64,000 nucleotides of DNA from contig NZ_FXYD01000003.1 in assembly GCF_900185015.1 (NCBI RefSeq), positions 310,001 through 374,000 of the forward strand, in the 5' to 3' direction. Under the pieces are notes generated by a model that was not told the DNA's origin, searched no databases, and saw only the letters and a program-made list of their open reading frames with translations. Each line of letters starts with the position of its first letter. The stretch's first letter is position 1. A program made the position numbers and the translations under genes. Positions 1-9,248 of the stretch are shown in pieces. This stretch comes from Octadecabacter ascidiaceicola (GTDB lineage: Bacteria; Pseudomonadota; Alphaproteobacteria; Rhodobacterales; Rhodobacteraceae).

Positions 1-804
1 AGCTTCACCGGAATCCAGCAGCTTGCGGAACATTTCAACACCAGTACATGTTGTTTTTGTGGTGTCGCGGATACCAACGATTTCGATTTCGTCGCCAACG
101 TTGATCACGCCACGCTCAACACGGCCAGTTACAACTGTACCACGACCAGAGATCGAGAACACGTCCTCAACTGGCATCAGGAACGGCTGGTCAACAGCAC
201 GTGCAGGTGTCGGGATGTATGTGTCGACAGCTTCCATCAGCTTAACGATGGAGTCTTTACCGATCGCGTCATCACGCTCTTCCATAGCTGCAAGCGCGGA
301 ACCTGGGATCACTGGAATGTCGTCGCCTGGGTACTCGTAAGAGGACAGAAGCTCACGGATTTCCATTTCAACCAGTTCGAGCAACTCTTCGTCGTCAACC
401 TGGTCAACTTTGTTCATGTAAACAACCATATATGGGATGCCAACCTGACGACCGAGCAGGATGTGCTCGCGTGTCTGTGGCATTGGGCCGTCTGCTGCGT
501 TCACAACCAGGATCGCGCCGTCCATTTGGGCAGCACCCGTGATCATGTTTTTCACGTAGTCAGCGTGACCTGGGCAGTCAACATGTGCGTAGTGACGTGC
601 TTCAGTCTCGTACTCAACGTGCGCAGTGGAGATCGTGATACCACGTGCTTTTTCTTCCGGCGCGCCGTCAATCTGGTCGTACGCTTGGAAATCACCGAAA
701 TACTTCGTGATCGCCGCTGTCAATGTCGTCTTGCCGTGGTCAACGTGGCCAATTGTGCCGATGTTAACGTGCGGTTTATTACGTTCAAACTTTTCCTTAG
801 CCAT
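1..804 (-). CDS. tuf: Elongation factor Tu, N-terminal 268 codons (3' end outside window)
   Basis: This is the GTPase that carries aminoacyl-tRNA to the ribosome. The reverse strand from 804 reads [20 protein letters not shown], followed by the P-loop GHVDHGKT (residues 19-26). DCPGH and NKVD follow at the usual G3 and G4 places, and then the start of domain 2 ([13 protein letters not shown]). The window edge removes roughly the last third of a protein that is normally about 391 residues. Codon choice is strongly biased (GGT, CGT, GTT), as expected of a highly expressed gene. The ATG at 804 is the only sensible start. A short hairpin (GGGCT/AGCCC, 828-843) lies in its leader. Whether this is one of two tuf copies cannot be told from the window. 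Confidence 0.98.
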   Translation of the reverse strand, partial: MAKEKFERNKPHVNIGTIGHVDHGKTTLTAAITKYFGDFQAYDQIDGAPEEKARGITISTAHVEYETEARHYAHVDCPGHADYVKNMITGAAQMDGAILVVNAADGPMPQTREHILLGRQVGIPYMVVYMNKVDQVDDEELLELVEMEIRELLSSYEYPGDDIPVIPGSALAAMEERDDAIGKDSIVKLMEAVDTYIPTPARAVDQPFLMPVEDVFSISGRGTVVTGRVERGVINVGDEIEIVGIRDTTKTTCTGVEMFRKLLDSGEA

Positions 805-895
805 GATCGAGGCGCCTTGTCATTCGGGGGCTGTTATTAGCCCTGTTCAACATCGCGGGCGATGTATTGCGGAATGGCGCAAAGATCAAGAGAAA

Positions 896-1573
896 TTAAG
901 GCAAGCCGATCGTGCCTTGTGGATTGGTGCTCGCAAGTGAATCCGCTGGTGGTACCTGTTCTGGCGCCACAAGTTCAGGGTTGTCTTCAAGTACGTTACC
1001 GATGCGGATCGTGTCATCCGCTTCTAACACTTCAGGCGTGCCGCCGAACCAGTCGGCGTTTTCGCGCATTGTACGCTCAATTGCGCGCGCCGCGTTGAAG
1101 GATAGACCCTCCATTTGTTCGTCCGCGGAACGGGTGAAGCCAGACCCAAGGAGCGGAATTGTGCAGCAAGGTTCGAACACGGTGATTTGGATGGCTTCAT
1201 CGTTGAGCTTTGTCTGGGTTGAATCCTCAAAGAAATTCACGCTGAAAATCAGCACGGATTTCGGGGAATAGATCAGCGGCACACCTGGGTAGGCCAGAAC
1301 ATAGCCTTCAACCGCGATGCCGACGTGGTAGTATTTGTCGCCAAAAAAACGCGCCTCGCCGAGGCGGTCGGCAACAGCGGTGGTCATCGTTGCCTGCCAT
1401 TCGTCATCCGTAACTGTACGTGAGAACGGGCCTTGGGCCGGTTCATTTACAACGGCGATGTTGTGACCAAGGCGGAACGCGCCAATTGCTTCGGGTGTTT
1501 CGGTCAGATCATCGCGGACACCGCCACAGGCGGTCAGCAGCGCCAAGCCCAATAAAGCCACAAGAATTCGCAT
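896..1573 (-). CDS. Putative lipoprotein, unknown function
   Basis: A protein of about 225 residues that I do not recognise. From the ATG at 1573, which follows a GGGGAA ribosome site, it starts MRILVALLGLALLTACGG. This is a type II signal peptide with lipobox LTAC and Cys16 as the predicted lipidation site. The mature part is mixed alpha/beta, contains a CC pair (FEPCCTIPLLG), and ends in a Pro-rich acidic tail. An upstream in-frame start at 1597 would add eight residues in front of the signal and is less likely. It lies between parC and tuf on the same strand, with about 90 bases separating it from tuf. The likely location is anchored to the outer or inner membrane facing the periplasm. This is an inference from the signal only. 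Confidence 0.8.
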   Translation of the reverse strand: MRILVALLGLALLTACGGVRDDLTETPEAIGAFRLGHNIAVVNEPAQGPFSRTVTDDEWQATMTTAVADRLGEARFFGDKYYHVGIAVEGYVLAYPGVPLIYSPKSVLIFSVNFFEDSTQTKLNDEAIQITVFEPCCTIPLLGSGFTRSADEQMEGLSFNAARAIERTMRENADWFGGTPEVLEADDTIRIGNVLEDNPELVAPEQVPPADSLASTNPQGTIGLP

Positions 1574-1674
1574 GTCGTTCCCCCATTTGATCCCCAAACC
1601 TAGCGCAGCGGATGCAGGGCTGCAATCTGTCGCTCTTGGTGCAAGTTTAAACGGCAGAACAATGTCTTGTCGAC

Positions 1675-3972
1675 TTAGGTGAATGTATTATCCCGCGGGA
1701 AACCGCGCGGCGCCATGCGCCCAGCGCCTGCACGTTTTGCTGTCCATTCGCCGAGCTCGGTTTCCGTACGCGTCCGCCCTGCGGGGTCAAGCCAGCTGAG
1801 GCCTTCCTCAAGGGTGAATGTCGTTGCATCGGACAAGCCGCCGTCTTTGTACTTCTGCAAACGCACGCCTTTGCCGCGACCCATTTCGGGGAGTTCGTCC
1901 AACGGGAACAGCAGCACTTTGCGGTTCTCGCCGACGCAGGCGATATGATCGCCTTTGACGTCAGAGCAGACCTGCGCACGTACGTCGCCTTTGACGTTGA
2001 GCACCTGTTTGCCTGCACGGGTTTGCGCGATGACATCGTCTTCGGGCACGACGAAACCGTCCCCCGCAGAGGATGCGACCAGCAGTTTGTTGCCTGGTTT
2101 ATGGATAAATAACGCGACGATCTCGGCCTCATTGGGGAGGTCCACCATCAAGCGCAAGGGTTCGCCCATGCCGCGCCCGCCCGGAAGGGTCGATGCCCCG
2201 ACGGTGTAAAAGCGCCCGTTGCTGCCGAACACCAAGAGACGGTCGGTCGTTTGGGCGTGGAAAATGAACCGCCCTTCGTCCCCGTCTTTGAATTTCAGCT
2301 CGCGCGCGAGGTCGATATGGCCCGTCATTGCGCGGATCCAGCCCATTTTGGAGCAGACCACGGTGACAGGTTCTTTGTCGATCATCGCTTCGAGTGGGAC
2401 GTCTTCGATTACGCCTGCTTCGGCGAAGGTCGTGCGACGTGCGCCGCCTTCATAGGAGGCGCCGAATTGTTTGCGGGTTTCACGCAGCTGTTCAGCGATG
2501 GTTTTCCATTGCAGATCATCGCTGTCGAGCAGGTCTTCTAGCCCTGCGCGTTCCAGCATCAATGCATCACGTTCTTTGACGAGTTCGATTTCTTCCAAGC
2601 GGCGCAAGGAGCGCAGGCGCATGTTCAGAATCGCTTCGGCTTGGTTCTCGGTCAGGCCCATTTCGCCACCCGCAACGGGGGACACGTAATCATCCTCGTC
2701 CATGGCGCGAACGTGAGTTTTGCCCCAGTCTTCGGCCATCAACGCGGTTTTCGGGCTGTCGTCGTAGCGGATAATGTCGATCACGCGATCAAGGTTCAGG
2801 AAGGCGATGATAAAGCCTTCGAGGACCTCTAGGCGGTGGTCGATCTTTTCCATGCGGTGTTGTGAGCGACGGATCAACACATCGCGACGGTGATTAAGGA
2901 AGGCGCGCAGCACTTCTTTGAGGCTACAGACCTTTGGCGTCAGCCCGTCGATCAACACGTTCATATTCAGGCTAAAGCGTGTCTCAAGATCGGTGTTGCG
3001 GTAGAGCATCCCCATGAGGACTTCGACATCTACGTTCTTGGACTTTGGCTCAAGAATAATGCGGATGTCGTCAGCGGATTCATCGCGCACGTCCGCGAGG
3101 ATTGGCACCTTTTTGGCCTCGATCACTTCGGCGAGTTTCTCAATCAGGCGGGACTTTGGCACCTGATAGGGAATTTCGGTGATGACGACCTGCCATTGGC
3201 CACGGCCAAGGTCTTCGACTTCGTATTTACAACGCAGACGGAAGCCGCCTTTGCCGGTGCGGTAGGCCTCGGCGATGTTTTCCTTTGGCTCAACGATCAC
3301 GCCGCCTGTCGGGAAGTCCGGACCGGGGATGTATTCCAGAAGCGTTTCGTCACGGGCGTTGGGCGCTTTGATCAGATGCAAGCACGCGCCGATCAATTCT
3401 TCGAGGTTATGGGGCGGGATGTTGGTCGCCATACCAACGGCAATACCGCTGGACCCATTGGCGAGAAGGTTCGGGAAGGCGGCGGGAAGAACGACGGGTT
3501 CTTCCAGCGTGCCGTCGTAGTTTTCACGGTAATCAACGGCGTTCTCGTTCAGGCCCTCAAGCAGGGCCTCAGCCGCGGCAGTCATCCGTGCTTCTGTGTA
3601 TCGCGCCGCCGCAGGGTTATCGCCGTCGATGTTGCCGAAGTTACCTTGGCCATCCACCAGCGGGTAGCGCACGTTGAAGTCCTGCGCGAGACGCGCCATC
3701 GCATCGTAAATCGCGGCGTCACCGTGGGGGTGATAGTTACCCATCACATCACCGGAGATTTTCGCGGACTTACGGAAGCCGCCCTTAGACGCCAATTTCA
3801 ATTCGCGCATGGCATAAAGGATGCGGCGGTGAACAGGCTTTAGCCCGTCGCGGGCATCTGGCAATGCGCGGTGCATAATCGTCGACAGCGCATAGGTCAG
3901 GTAGCGATCCCCAAGCGCGCGGCGCAGGGTTTCTGTCGGGTTCATCTTGGGGTCGAGCGTTTCATCCGTCAT
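1675..3972 (-). CDS. parC: DNA topoisomerase IV subunit A
   Basis: ParC is the breakage-reunion subunit that decatenates daughter chromosomes together with ParE. The 765 residues match ParC rather than the longer GyrA. The catalytic tyrosine is Tyr125 in AARYTEARM. The winged-helix region includes [10 protein letters not shown] (81-90). A tower and coiled-coil domain follow, and then a degenerate C-terminal beta-propeller (for example LPGGRGMGE) without a canonical GyrA box. At the quinolone-contact site the usual Ser is Ala86, while the acidic residue Asp90 is kept. The ATG at 3972 gives [20 protein letters not shown], a normal family start. parE is not next to it. It appears to be a single-gene unit. 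Confidence 0.96.
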   Translation of the reverse strand: MTDETLDPKMNPTETLRRALGDRYLTYALSTIMHRALPDARDGLKPVHRRILYAMRELKLASKGGFRKSAKISGDVMGNYHPHGDAAIYDAMARLAQDFNVRYPLVDGQGNFGNIDGDNPAAARYTEARMTAAAEALLEGLNENAVDYRENYDGTLEEPVVLPAAFPNLLANGSSGIAVGMATNIPPHNLEELIGACLHLIKAPNARDETLLEYIPGPDFPTGGVIVEPKENIAEAYRTGKGGFRLRCKYEVEDLGRGQWQVVITEIPYQVPKSRLIEKLAEVIEAKKVPILADVRDESADDIRIILEPKSKNVDVEVLMGMLYRNTDLETRFSLNMNVLIDGLTPKVCSLKEVLRAFLNHRRDVLIRRSQHRMEKIDHRLEVLEGFIIAFLNLDRVIDIIRYDDSPKTALMAEDWGKTHVRAMDEDDYVSPVAGGEMGLTENQAEAILNMRLRSLRRLEEIELVKERDALMLERAGLEDLLDSDDLQWKTIAEQLRETRKQFGASYEGGARRTTFAEAGVIEDVPLEAMIDKEPVTVVCSKMGWIRAMTGHIDLARELKFKDGDEGRFIFHAQTTDRLLVFGSNGRFYTVGASTLPGGRGMGEPLRLMVDLPNEAEIVALFIHKPGNKLLVASSAGDGFVVPEDDVIAQTRAGKQVLNVKGDVRAQVCSDVKGDHIACVGENRKVLLFPLDELPEMGRGKGVRLQKYKDGGLSDATTFTLEEGLSWLDPAGRTRTETELGEWTAKRAGAGRMAPRGFPRDNTFT

Positions 3973-4139
3973 AGATCGTGTGTAACGGGGCCGGAATCGC
4001 TCGACAACGGGGAAATCGGATGCATCTGCTGAAAATTTCCCCGCAACTTAACCGAGAAACCCCCTCCCTAAATCATCACGGATTTGTTAACGTGTTCTTA
4101 GTGATTGAGTAAAAACAGAATCTCTGGGGGGTTCTAACA

Positions 4140-4631
4140 ATGAAAAGCTATGTTTGGCTGACCTTCGCCTTTATGGGGTGGGGCTATTACGAAATGTCAG
4201 GTGGCGCGGATTTTGTTCCGGTTGAGCGTGTTACGGCAGAAGTTGAAGCCGAAGCACCCGAAATCGTTGCGCGTGCTGATACGACAACGCTGTTGTCTGT
4301 TTCTTCGTCCAACATCATCGCACAGCCGACAACAACAGATGTTGAAGTCGAGAACGCCGTTGCTGATGCATTGGCGCTGGATGCTGTTGAGGTTGTTGAA
4401 GCGGTTGCGCCTGTGGTGGAGCCGGTTCTGGATATACGCCGCGTCGGTGGATCGCGCGTGAATATGCGCATGGGTCCGGGGACTGATTTTGACGTGATCA
4501 CCACGCTTAACAGCGGCACGGAGCTGGAAATTCTATCGGTGAACGCGGATGGCTGGGCGAATGTCAGCACGGTTGATCGTGGCATCGAAGGCTGGATGGC
4601 TGAGCGTTTGCTGAGCGACCCAAGCAACTAA
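4140..4631 (+). CDS. Membrane-anchored SH3-domain protein
   Basis: A 163-residue protein with an N-terminal hydrophobic segment (MKSYVWLTFAFMGWGYYEM) that is probably an anchor or signal. A long low-complexity linker rich in Ala, Val and Glu follows (about residues 28-95). The C-terminal bacterial SH3 (SH3b) domain begins near VGGSRVNMRMGPGTDFDVI and ends GWMAERLLS. SH3b domains often bind peptidoglycan or act as periplasmic binding modules, so a cell-envelope role is likely. A GGGGGG ribosome site lies about 8 bases before the ATG. It is divergent from parC across a 167-base spacer. Confidence 0.82.
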   Translation: MKSYVWLTFAFMGWGYYEMSGGADFVPVERVTAEVEAEAPEIVARADTTTLLSVSSSNIIAQPTTTDVEVENAVADALALDAVEVVEAVAPVVEPVLDIRRVGGSRVNMRMGPGTDFDVITTLNSGTELEILSVNADGWANVSTVDRGIEGWMAERLLSDPSN

Positions 4632-4643
4632 TGTAGTCTTGCC

Positions 4644-4662
4644 GCCCCGCGACATGCGGGGC
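4644..4662 (+). terminator. Perfect GC hairpin between the SH3 gene and the SDR gene
   Basis: GCCCCGC, a 5-base loop, then GCGGGGC forms a perfect 7-bp stem 12 bases after the SH3 gene stop and 11 bases before the next ATG. There is no T-run after it. It could be a weak terminator. It could also be an RNA structure that controls access to the ribosome site of the SDR gene, which otherwise has no clear Shine-Dalgarno sequence. Confidence 0.45.
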
Positions 4663-4673
4663 ATGAAGTCTGC

Positions 4674-5501
4674 ATGAAAAAATCAATTCTTATCACCGGC
4701 TGTTCGTCCGGTATCGGCTATGATGCGGCGCACGGGATGCGTGCTGCGGGGTGGCGCGTGTTTGCATCGTGCCGCCAAGCTGCTGATTGCGAACGTTTGA
4801 TCGCTGAGGGGTTTGAAAGCCCCCTACTTGATTACAATGACACAAACACCTTGGAGGCCGGCCTTGCCGAAGTGTTGGCGGCCACTGGCGGAACGTTAGA
4901 TGCCCTATTCAACAACGGCGGCTTTGGCACACCGGGTGCGGCTGAGGATCTGCCGCGAGAGGCTTTGCGGGCGAATTTCGAAACCAATGTGTTTGGCGTC
5001 CATGATCTGACAACGCGGGTCATTCCTGTGATGCGCGCGCAAGGGCACGGGCGAATCGTCAACCATTCCTCGGTGCTGGGGCTTGTCGCGATGCGCTGGC
5101 GGTCTGCCTATAACGCAACGAAGTTCGCGCTTGAGGGTTTGACCGATACGCTGCGCCTTGAGATGGCCGACACAGACATCAAGATCGTGACGATGAATAC
5201 TGGCCCCGTGACATCGGACATTCGCAAGAAGTCGATCCCACATTTCGAGAAGTGGATTGATTGGGAAAACTCGCCCCGTCGTGAGCAATACGAGTCCACC
5301 TTGCGCAAACGGCTGTATGAGGACTCGGGACCGGACAAGTTTGAATTGCCAGCGTCGGCTGTGACGGCAAAACTGCTGAAGGCTGTTACACACCCAAACC
5401 CTAAGCCGCGTTATTACGTCACAACCCCGACCTATCTGATGGGTTTTCTTAAGAGAATCCTGACGTCGCGGGGATTGGACCGCGTGTTACGCAAGGGCTG
5501 A
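4674..5501 (+). CDS. Short-chain dehydrogenase/reductase
   Basis: A classical SDR oxidoreductase of 275 residues that uses NAD(P)H. The cofactor site TGCSSGIG is at residues 8-15. NNGGFG takes the place of the usual NNAG. The catalytic serines lie in NHSSVLG, and the active-site Tyr and Lys are in SAYNATKFA. The extended C-terminus (about residues 190-275, with YVTTPTYLMGFLKRIL) resembles the membrane-associating tail of SDRs that act on sterols, retinoids or long-chain aldehydes. The substrate cannot be told from sequence. The ribosome site is weak. The hairpin at 4644-4662 sits directly upstream. Confidence 0.9.
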   Translation: MKKSILITGCSSGIGYDAAHGMRAAGWRVFASCRQAADCERLIAEGFESPLLDYNDTNTLEAGLAEVLAATGGTLDALFNNGGFGTPGAAEDLPREALRANFETNVFGVHDLTTRVIPVMRAQGHGRIVNHSSVLGLVAMRWRSAYNATKFALEGLTDTLRLEMADTDIKIVTMNTGPVTSDIRKKSIPHFEKWIDWENSPRREQYESTLRKRLYEDSGPDKFELPASAVTAKLLKAVTHPNPKPRYYVTTPTYLMGFLKRILTSRGLDRVLRKG

Positions 5502-5560
5502 GGCTTTTAATTCCAGCTGCGCCTGTTAGCTGTCTTTCGAACTTACAAGGATAAGACATC

Positions 5561-5764
5561 ATGGAAAAAGACCCATTCTTCTATGTCATCATTGTTGCCT
5601 GCGTTATTGTGGCTGTCATTCTTGCATGGGGCCTGTCGACGTTTCAGTCCGGCGGAGACGGTAAGAAGTCCAACAAGATCATGCAGCTGCGCATCGTTGC
5701 ACAGTTTGTTGCCGTGGTTTTGATTGTGGCCTTCGCCTACTTCAAAACCCAAGGGGGCAACTAA
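5561..5764 (+). CDS. HIG1-type twin transmembrane small protein
   Basis: A 67-residue protein with two transmembrane helices (about residues 7-27 and 44-60), separated by a short polar loop SGGDGKKSNKIMQLR. The pattern matches the bacterial members of the hypoxia-induced protein (HIG1) domain family. In alphaproteobacteria and mitochondria these associate with respiratory complexes. The RBS is AAGGAT before the ATG at 5561. The stop codon touches the start of the adenosyltransferase gene with no gap, so the two are translated together. The functional link is inference from the family. Confidence 0.85.
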   Translation: MEKDPFFYVIIVACVIVAVILAWGLSTFQSGGDGKKSNKIMQLRIVAQFVAVVLIVAFAYFKTQGGN

Positions 5765-6337
5765 ATGGTCGTCCTCAACAAGATTTACACACGTACGGGT
5801 GATGCTGGTGAAACGGCATTGGGCAACGGAGTCCGCGTTGCGAAGCACTCCCAACGGGTGAATGCCTATGGCACGGTTGATGAAACCAACGCCACGGTTG
5901 GCCTTGCGCGTTTGCACGCGACGGGTGCGATGGATGAGCAGCTGGCGATGATCCAGAACGATTTGTTCGATCTTGGCGCGGACCTGTGCCGCCCCGACAT
6001 GGAAAAAGATGCGGATGCGGAATACCCACCGCTGCGGGTCACGGATGCGCAAGTTACGCGGCTGGAAAACGAGATCGACGCGATGAATGATGTGCTGTCA
6101 CCGTTGCGGAGTTTCATTCTGCCTGGTGGATCTGCACTGGCCGCACATTTGCACCTGTGCCGCACGGTGTCGCGCCGTGCCGAGCGCCTGTCGGTTGAGC
6201 TGGCGAGCGTAGAATCGGTGAACCCAGCGGGAATCAAATACTTGAATCGCCTGTCTGACTGGTTCTTTAACGCGTCTCGCATCGCCAATACCAACGGTGA
6301 GGACGACGTTTTGTGGGTGCCAGGTGCCAACCGGTAA
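5765..6337 (+). CDS. PduO-type cob(I)alamin / cobyrinic acid a,c-diamide adenosyltransferase
   Basis: Transfers the adenosyl group of ATP to Co(I) corrinoid to make adenosylcobalamin. The 190-residue sequence starts MVVLNKIYTRTGDAGETALG, the PduO signature TRTGDxGxTxL. It continues with the conserved VDETNA motif, a helical bundle core with LxRLSDWFF near the C-terminus, and RxxRRAERL-type arginines (CRTVSRRAERL). It follows the HIG1 gene without a gap. Its product is the cofactor of methylmalonyl-CoA and ethylmalonyl-CoA mutases. That fits the nearby mcd and etf genes and the cob cluster 30 kb away. Confidence 0.95.
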   Translation: MVVLNKIYTRTGDAGETALGNGVRVAKHSQRVNAYGTVDETNATVGLARLHATGAMDEQLAMIQNDLFDLGADLCRPDMEKDADAEYPPLRVTDAQVTRLENEIDAMNDVLSPLRSFILPGGSALAAHLHLCRTVSRRAERLSVELASVESVNPAGIKYLNRLSDWFFNASRIANTNGEDDVLWVPGANR

Positions 6338-6512
6338 GCAGTGATAGCGCGAACATCATTGACATAGTGAAATTTTTGAGCGTTTTTTCACAAACGCGAC
6401 GTTAGGATACCGTTCCACGTCGATTAAGGTCTGTTTTCCCCGCACTTGCTGCGGTATTCGGAACTGGAAATTTAAGCAGGTGCATTCCGCACCAAACTAG
6501 GGAGAAACGCCG
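6338..6512 (+). promoter_or_regulatory. Upstream region of etfBA with a TTGACA -35-like element
   Basis: The 175-base spacer before etfB has TTGACA at 6359-6364, but no convincing -10 hexamer at 16-18 bases. It also has a small hairpin GCGTTT/AAACGC at 6380-6397. A ribosome site (AGGGAGAA) precedes the etfB ATG. The promoter is probably in this spacer, but its exact position is not settled by sequence. Confidence 0.3.
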
Positions 6513-7271
6513 ATGAAGGTCCTCGTACCCGTCAAACGCGTGATCGATTATAACGTGAAAGTTCGTGTTAAAGCGGACGGAAGCGGTGTTGATCTTGCGA
6601 ACGTCAAAATGTCCATGAACCCATTTGATGAGATTGCTGTTGAAGAAGCAATCCGTCTGAAGGAAGCTGGCAAGGCTGAAGAAGTTATTGCCGTGTCCAT
6701 CGGCGTAAAGCAGTCGCAAGAAACGCTGCGTACTGCGCTGGCGATGGGTGCTGACCGCGCGATCTTGGTTGTCGCGACTGATGATGTGCACAACGACATT
6801 GAGCCGCTGGCCGTTGCGAAGATCCTGAAGGGTATCATCGACGAAGAGCAGCCGGGTCTGGTTCTTGCGGGTAAGCAAGCGATCGACAACGACATGAACG
6901 CGACAGGCCAGATGTTGGCTGCGTTGACAGGTTGGGCACAGGGCACATTCGCATCCGAGCTGGATGTAGACGGTGACACTGCGACAGTCACACGTGAAGT
7001 CGACGGCGGCTTGCAGACCATCAAGGTTAAGATGCCAGCCATCGTGACTGTTGACCTGCGTTTGAACGAGCCACGCTATGCGTCGCTTCCAAACATCATG
7101 AAGGCGAAGAAGAAGCCGATGGATGAGAAGACACCAGCGGATTACGGCGTCGATACGGCCCCTCGTTTGGCTGTTGTTGGCACGGCTGAGCCTGAAACAC
7201 GCGCGGCGGGTATCATCGTTGGTTCTGTCGACGAACTTGTCGAGAAACTCAAAGAAGCGGGGGCTGTATAA
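6513..7271 (+). CDS. etfB: Electron transfer flavoprotein beta subunit
   Basis: The beta subunit of the AMP/FAD electron-transfer flavoprotein. It accepts electrons from acyl-CoA and related dehydrogenases and passes them to ETF-quinone oxidoreductase. The 252 residues start [20 protein letters not shown], the standard ETF-beta N-terminus. The AMP-site region follows ([20 protein letters not shown]), and then the signature near [23 protein letters not shown], whose Lys-rich recognition loop contacts dehydrogenases. The AGGGAGAA site before the ATG is good. It overlaps etfA by one base (TAATG), so the two subunits are co-translated. Codon bias indicates high expression. Confidence 0.98.
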   Translation: MKVLVPVKRVIDYNVKVRVKADGSGVDLANVKMSMNPFDEIAVEEAIRLKEAGKAEEVIAVSIGVKQSQETLRTALAMGADRAILVVATDDVHNDIEPLAVAKILKGIIDEEQPGLVLAGKQAIDNDMNATGQMLAALTGWAQGTFASELDVDGDTATVTREVDGGLQTIKVKMPAIVTVDLRLNEPRYASLPNIMKAKKKPMDEKTPADYGVDTAPRLAVVGTAEPETRAAGIIVGSVDELVEKLKEAGAV

Positions 7272-8200
7272 TGGCTGTTCTTCTGATTGCTGAAGTTGTG
7301 AATGGTGAGCTGTCTGTAGACGCCACTGCAAAAGCCCTTACTGCGGCGAAAGCACTGGGCGATGTGACTGTTCTTTGTGCGGGTTCCGGTTGCCAAGGTG
7401 CTGCTGCTGAGGCTGCAAAGCTTGACGGTGTATCCAAGGTTCTGTGCGCATCTGATGATGCATACGGCCACGATCTCGCTGAACCAATGACAGACCTGAT
7501 TGTTGGTCTGGCTGGCGACTATTCCCACATTGCGGCCCCGTCCACGGCGGCGTCCAAGAACATTCTGCCACGCGTGGCGGCAATGTTGGATGTGATGGTC
7601 ATTTCCGAAGTGGTTGCTGTGGTTGACGCAGACACGTTCACGCGCCCGATCTATGCGGGTAACGCGTTGCAGACTGTTAAGTCATCTGACGCAACTAAGG
7701 TCATGACGATCCGTACCGCGACGTTTGACGCCGCTGGTGAAGGTGGTTCCGCATCCGTTGAAGAAATCGCATCGGCTGGCAACCCTGGTCTGTCCGAGTG
7801 GGTTGAAGACAAGGTGGCAACATCTGATCGCCCTGAACTGACGTCTGCGGGTGTTGTTGTTTCCGGTGGTCGTGGCGTTGGTTCTGAGGATGATTTCAAA
7901 CTCATCGAAGGTCTGGCTGACAAATTGGGTGCGGCTGTTGGCGCGTCCCGTGCTGCGGTTGATTCCGGTTACGCACCGAACGATTGGCAAGTTGGCCAAA
8001 CGGGTAAAGTTGTGGCCCCTGACCTTTATGTTGCAGTCGGTATTTCCGGCGCGATCCAGCACCTTGCTGGTATGAAGGACTCCAAGGTCATCGTTGCGAT
8101 CAACAAAGACGAAGAAGCACCGATCTTTCAGGTTGCCGACTTCGGACTTGTCGCTGACCTGTTTGATGCCGTGCCTGAATTGACTGAAAAGCTCGGCTAA
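7271..8200 (+). CDS. etfA: Electron transfer flavoprotein alpha subunit
   Basis: The alpha subunit binds FAD and completes the heterodimer. The 309 residues show the N-terminal domain ([20 protein letters not shown]). The C-terminal FAD domain follows, with VVSGGRGVG, then [41 protein letters not shown] and [13 protein letters not shown], all standard ETF-alpha motifs. Its start overlaps the etfB stop. A strong hairpin terminator follows 20 bases after the stop. Electrons from Mcd in this window would pass through this protein. Confidence 0.98.
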   Translation: MAVLLIAEVVNGELSVDATAKALTAAKALGDVTVLCAGSGCQGAAAEAAKLDGVSKVLCASDDAYGHDLAEPMTDLIVGLAGDYSHIAAPSTAASKNILPRVAAMLDVMVISEVVAVVDADTFTRPIYAGNALQTVKSSDATKVMTIRTATFDAAGEGGSASVEEIASAGNPGLSEWVEDKVATSDRPELTSAGVVVSGGRGVGSEDDFKLIEGLADKLGAAVGASRAAVDSGYAPNDWQVGQTGKVVAPDLYVAVGISGAIQHLAGMKDSKVIVAINKDEEAPIFQVADFGLVADLFDAVPELTEKLG

Positions 8201-8220
8201 AGCCGGAACTGAATTATTTG

Positions 8221-8252
8221 AAAGGCCCGCCTAATCGGTGGGCCTTTCTTGT
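8221..8252 (+). terminator. Rho-independent terminator after etfBA
   Basis: AAAGGCCCGCC, the loop TAATC, then GGTGGGCCTTT forms an 11-position stem with one G-T type mismatch, followed by CTTGTTTG. It lies about 20 bases after etfA and ends the etfBA unit. It may also act for the gene that converges on it from the right. Confidence 0.85.
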
Positions 8253-8262
8253 TTGTGCGTAC

Positions 8263-9084
8263 TTAGTTTCCCAACGCGTACAGCAGTGGCGTCCGCAGCG
8301 CCTTAGCCGCCGCTTTGTGGGCATCAAGGCCGAGCATGTCTTGTGCGGCCAGCGCTTCGAGGGGGGGGAACTGCATGCCGGTTGTGTCCCCGCGTTTGGC
8401 GACCACTTCGATAAGATCACTCACGTAAGGGCGCAGTGCCTCAACCATTGGGCGGGTCACGAACACCGGATGGTTGGAGGGATGAATGCCCGCGCTGGTG
8501 TCCTGTGGGGCGCGAGCGGCAAGCCACAACAGGAAGGTCGGACCGGTACATTTCCCGATGAGCGTTATCATGCGACGCACCCAAGTTTTGCAAAGCTGTT
8601 CAAGCACAATGGTGAAACGCTGATCGTCAATTGCACGCAGCCGCGTGATCAAATGCCCTGTAAACGCGACCTCGGCGAAATCTTGTTCAGGGAACAGCGC
8701 GACGAGCTTTTCCGTGGGCGCAATAAAACGGTCGTTGCGCCTCGGGTGCACTTTGTAAAACGGGTTGCTTAGATTGGTTGCCGCCGGAATTTGGATAACT
8801 GTTGCGGCCGCGTCATGGCACAAGGATTGGATCGCCGTGTCATGCAAGAAAACGTCCGGCCCTGCGGATTGGTTCCCGAGGTTGACGCAGATTTCCCCAA
8901 TTGCGGTTTCGATCAGGTCGGGGAACGGTTTTGGGATATACCTGCCGAATGTTTCTGACCCGCCAAGGAAGGCGATATAACGGCCATCGGTTGGGCGGCG
9001 TGGCCCTCGGAATGATAGTTTTGACAGCCCATAGCTGCACGGTGCAGGGCGCATTACGCCCCCTGGAATCGCTTCGGTCTTCAT
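8263..9084 (-). CDS. Unrecognised protein, resembles the DUF6473 family
   Basis: A protein of about 273 residues. The likely start is the ATG at 9084, which follows AAGGGTGG. A GTG nine bases upstream is in frame but lies inside that ribosome site. No signal peptide or membrane segment is evident. The early motif IAFLGGSETFGRYI looks like a GDSL/SGNH-type nucleophile block (G-x-S). IPAATNLSNPFYKVHPRRNDRFI could hold downstream catalytic residues. My assignment to DUF6473 is from memory of this pattern and is tentative. A sulfotransferase or SGNH hydrolase-like fold has not been shown. The gene stands alone between etfA and hbd. Confidence 0.7.
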   Translation of the reverse strand: MKTEAIPGGVMRPAPCSYGLSKLSFRGPRRPTDGRYIAFLGGSETFGRYIPKPFPDLIETAIGEICVNLGNQSAGPDVFLHDTAIQSLCHDAAATVIQIPAATNLSNPFYKVHPRRNDRFIAPTEKLVALFPEQDFAEVAFTGHLITRLRAIDDQRFTIVLEQLCKTWVRRMITLIGKCTGPTFLLWLAARAPQDTSAGIHPSNHPVFVTRPMVEALRPYVSDLIEVVAKRGDTTGMQFPPLEALAAQDMLGLDAHKAAAKALRTPLLYALGN

Positions 9085-9248
9085 GGGTCCCACCCTTCTT
9101 AAATTTCACTCACCACGGCCCACTTTCTGCCCATTGTGTTGCGAAATCCCTAAATCGCGCATTCGTCTAAACTTGTGTTGAATTGCAGCGCTTGAGAGTG
9201 CCCATGCAGGGGCCTATGGTGGCGCTAACCAACAAAGGGCGGATGCGC

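Noticed and set aside
2890-3843. A 317-codon forward frame across parC
   Set aside because: It is the mirror of a clear parC coding region, has no ribosome site and matches no family. Long antisense frames are common in GC-rich genes.
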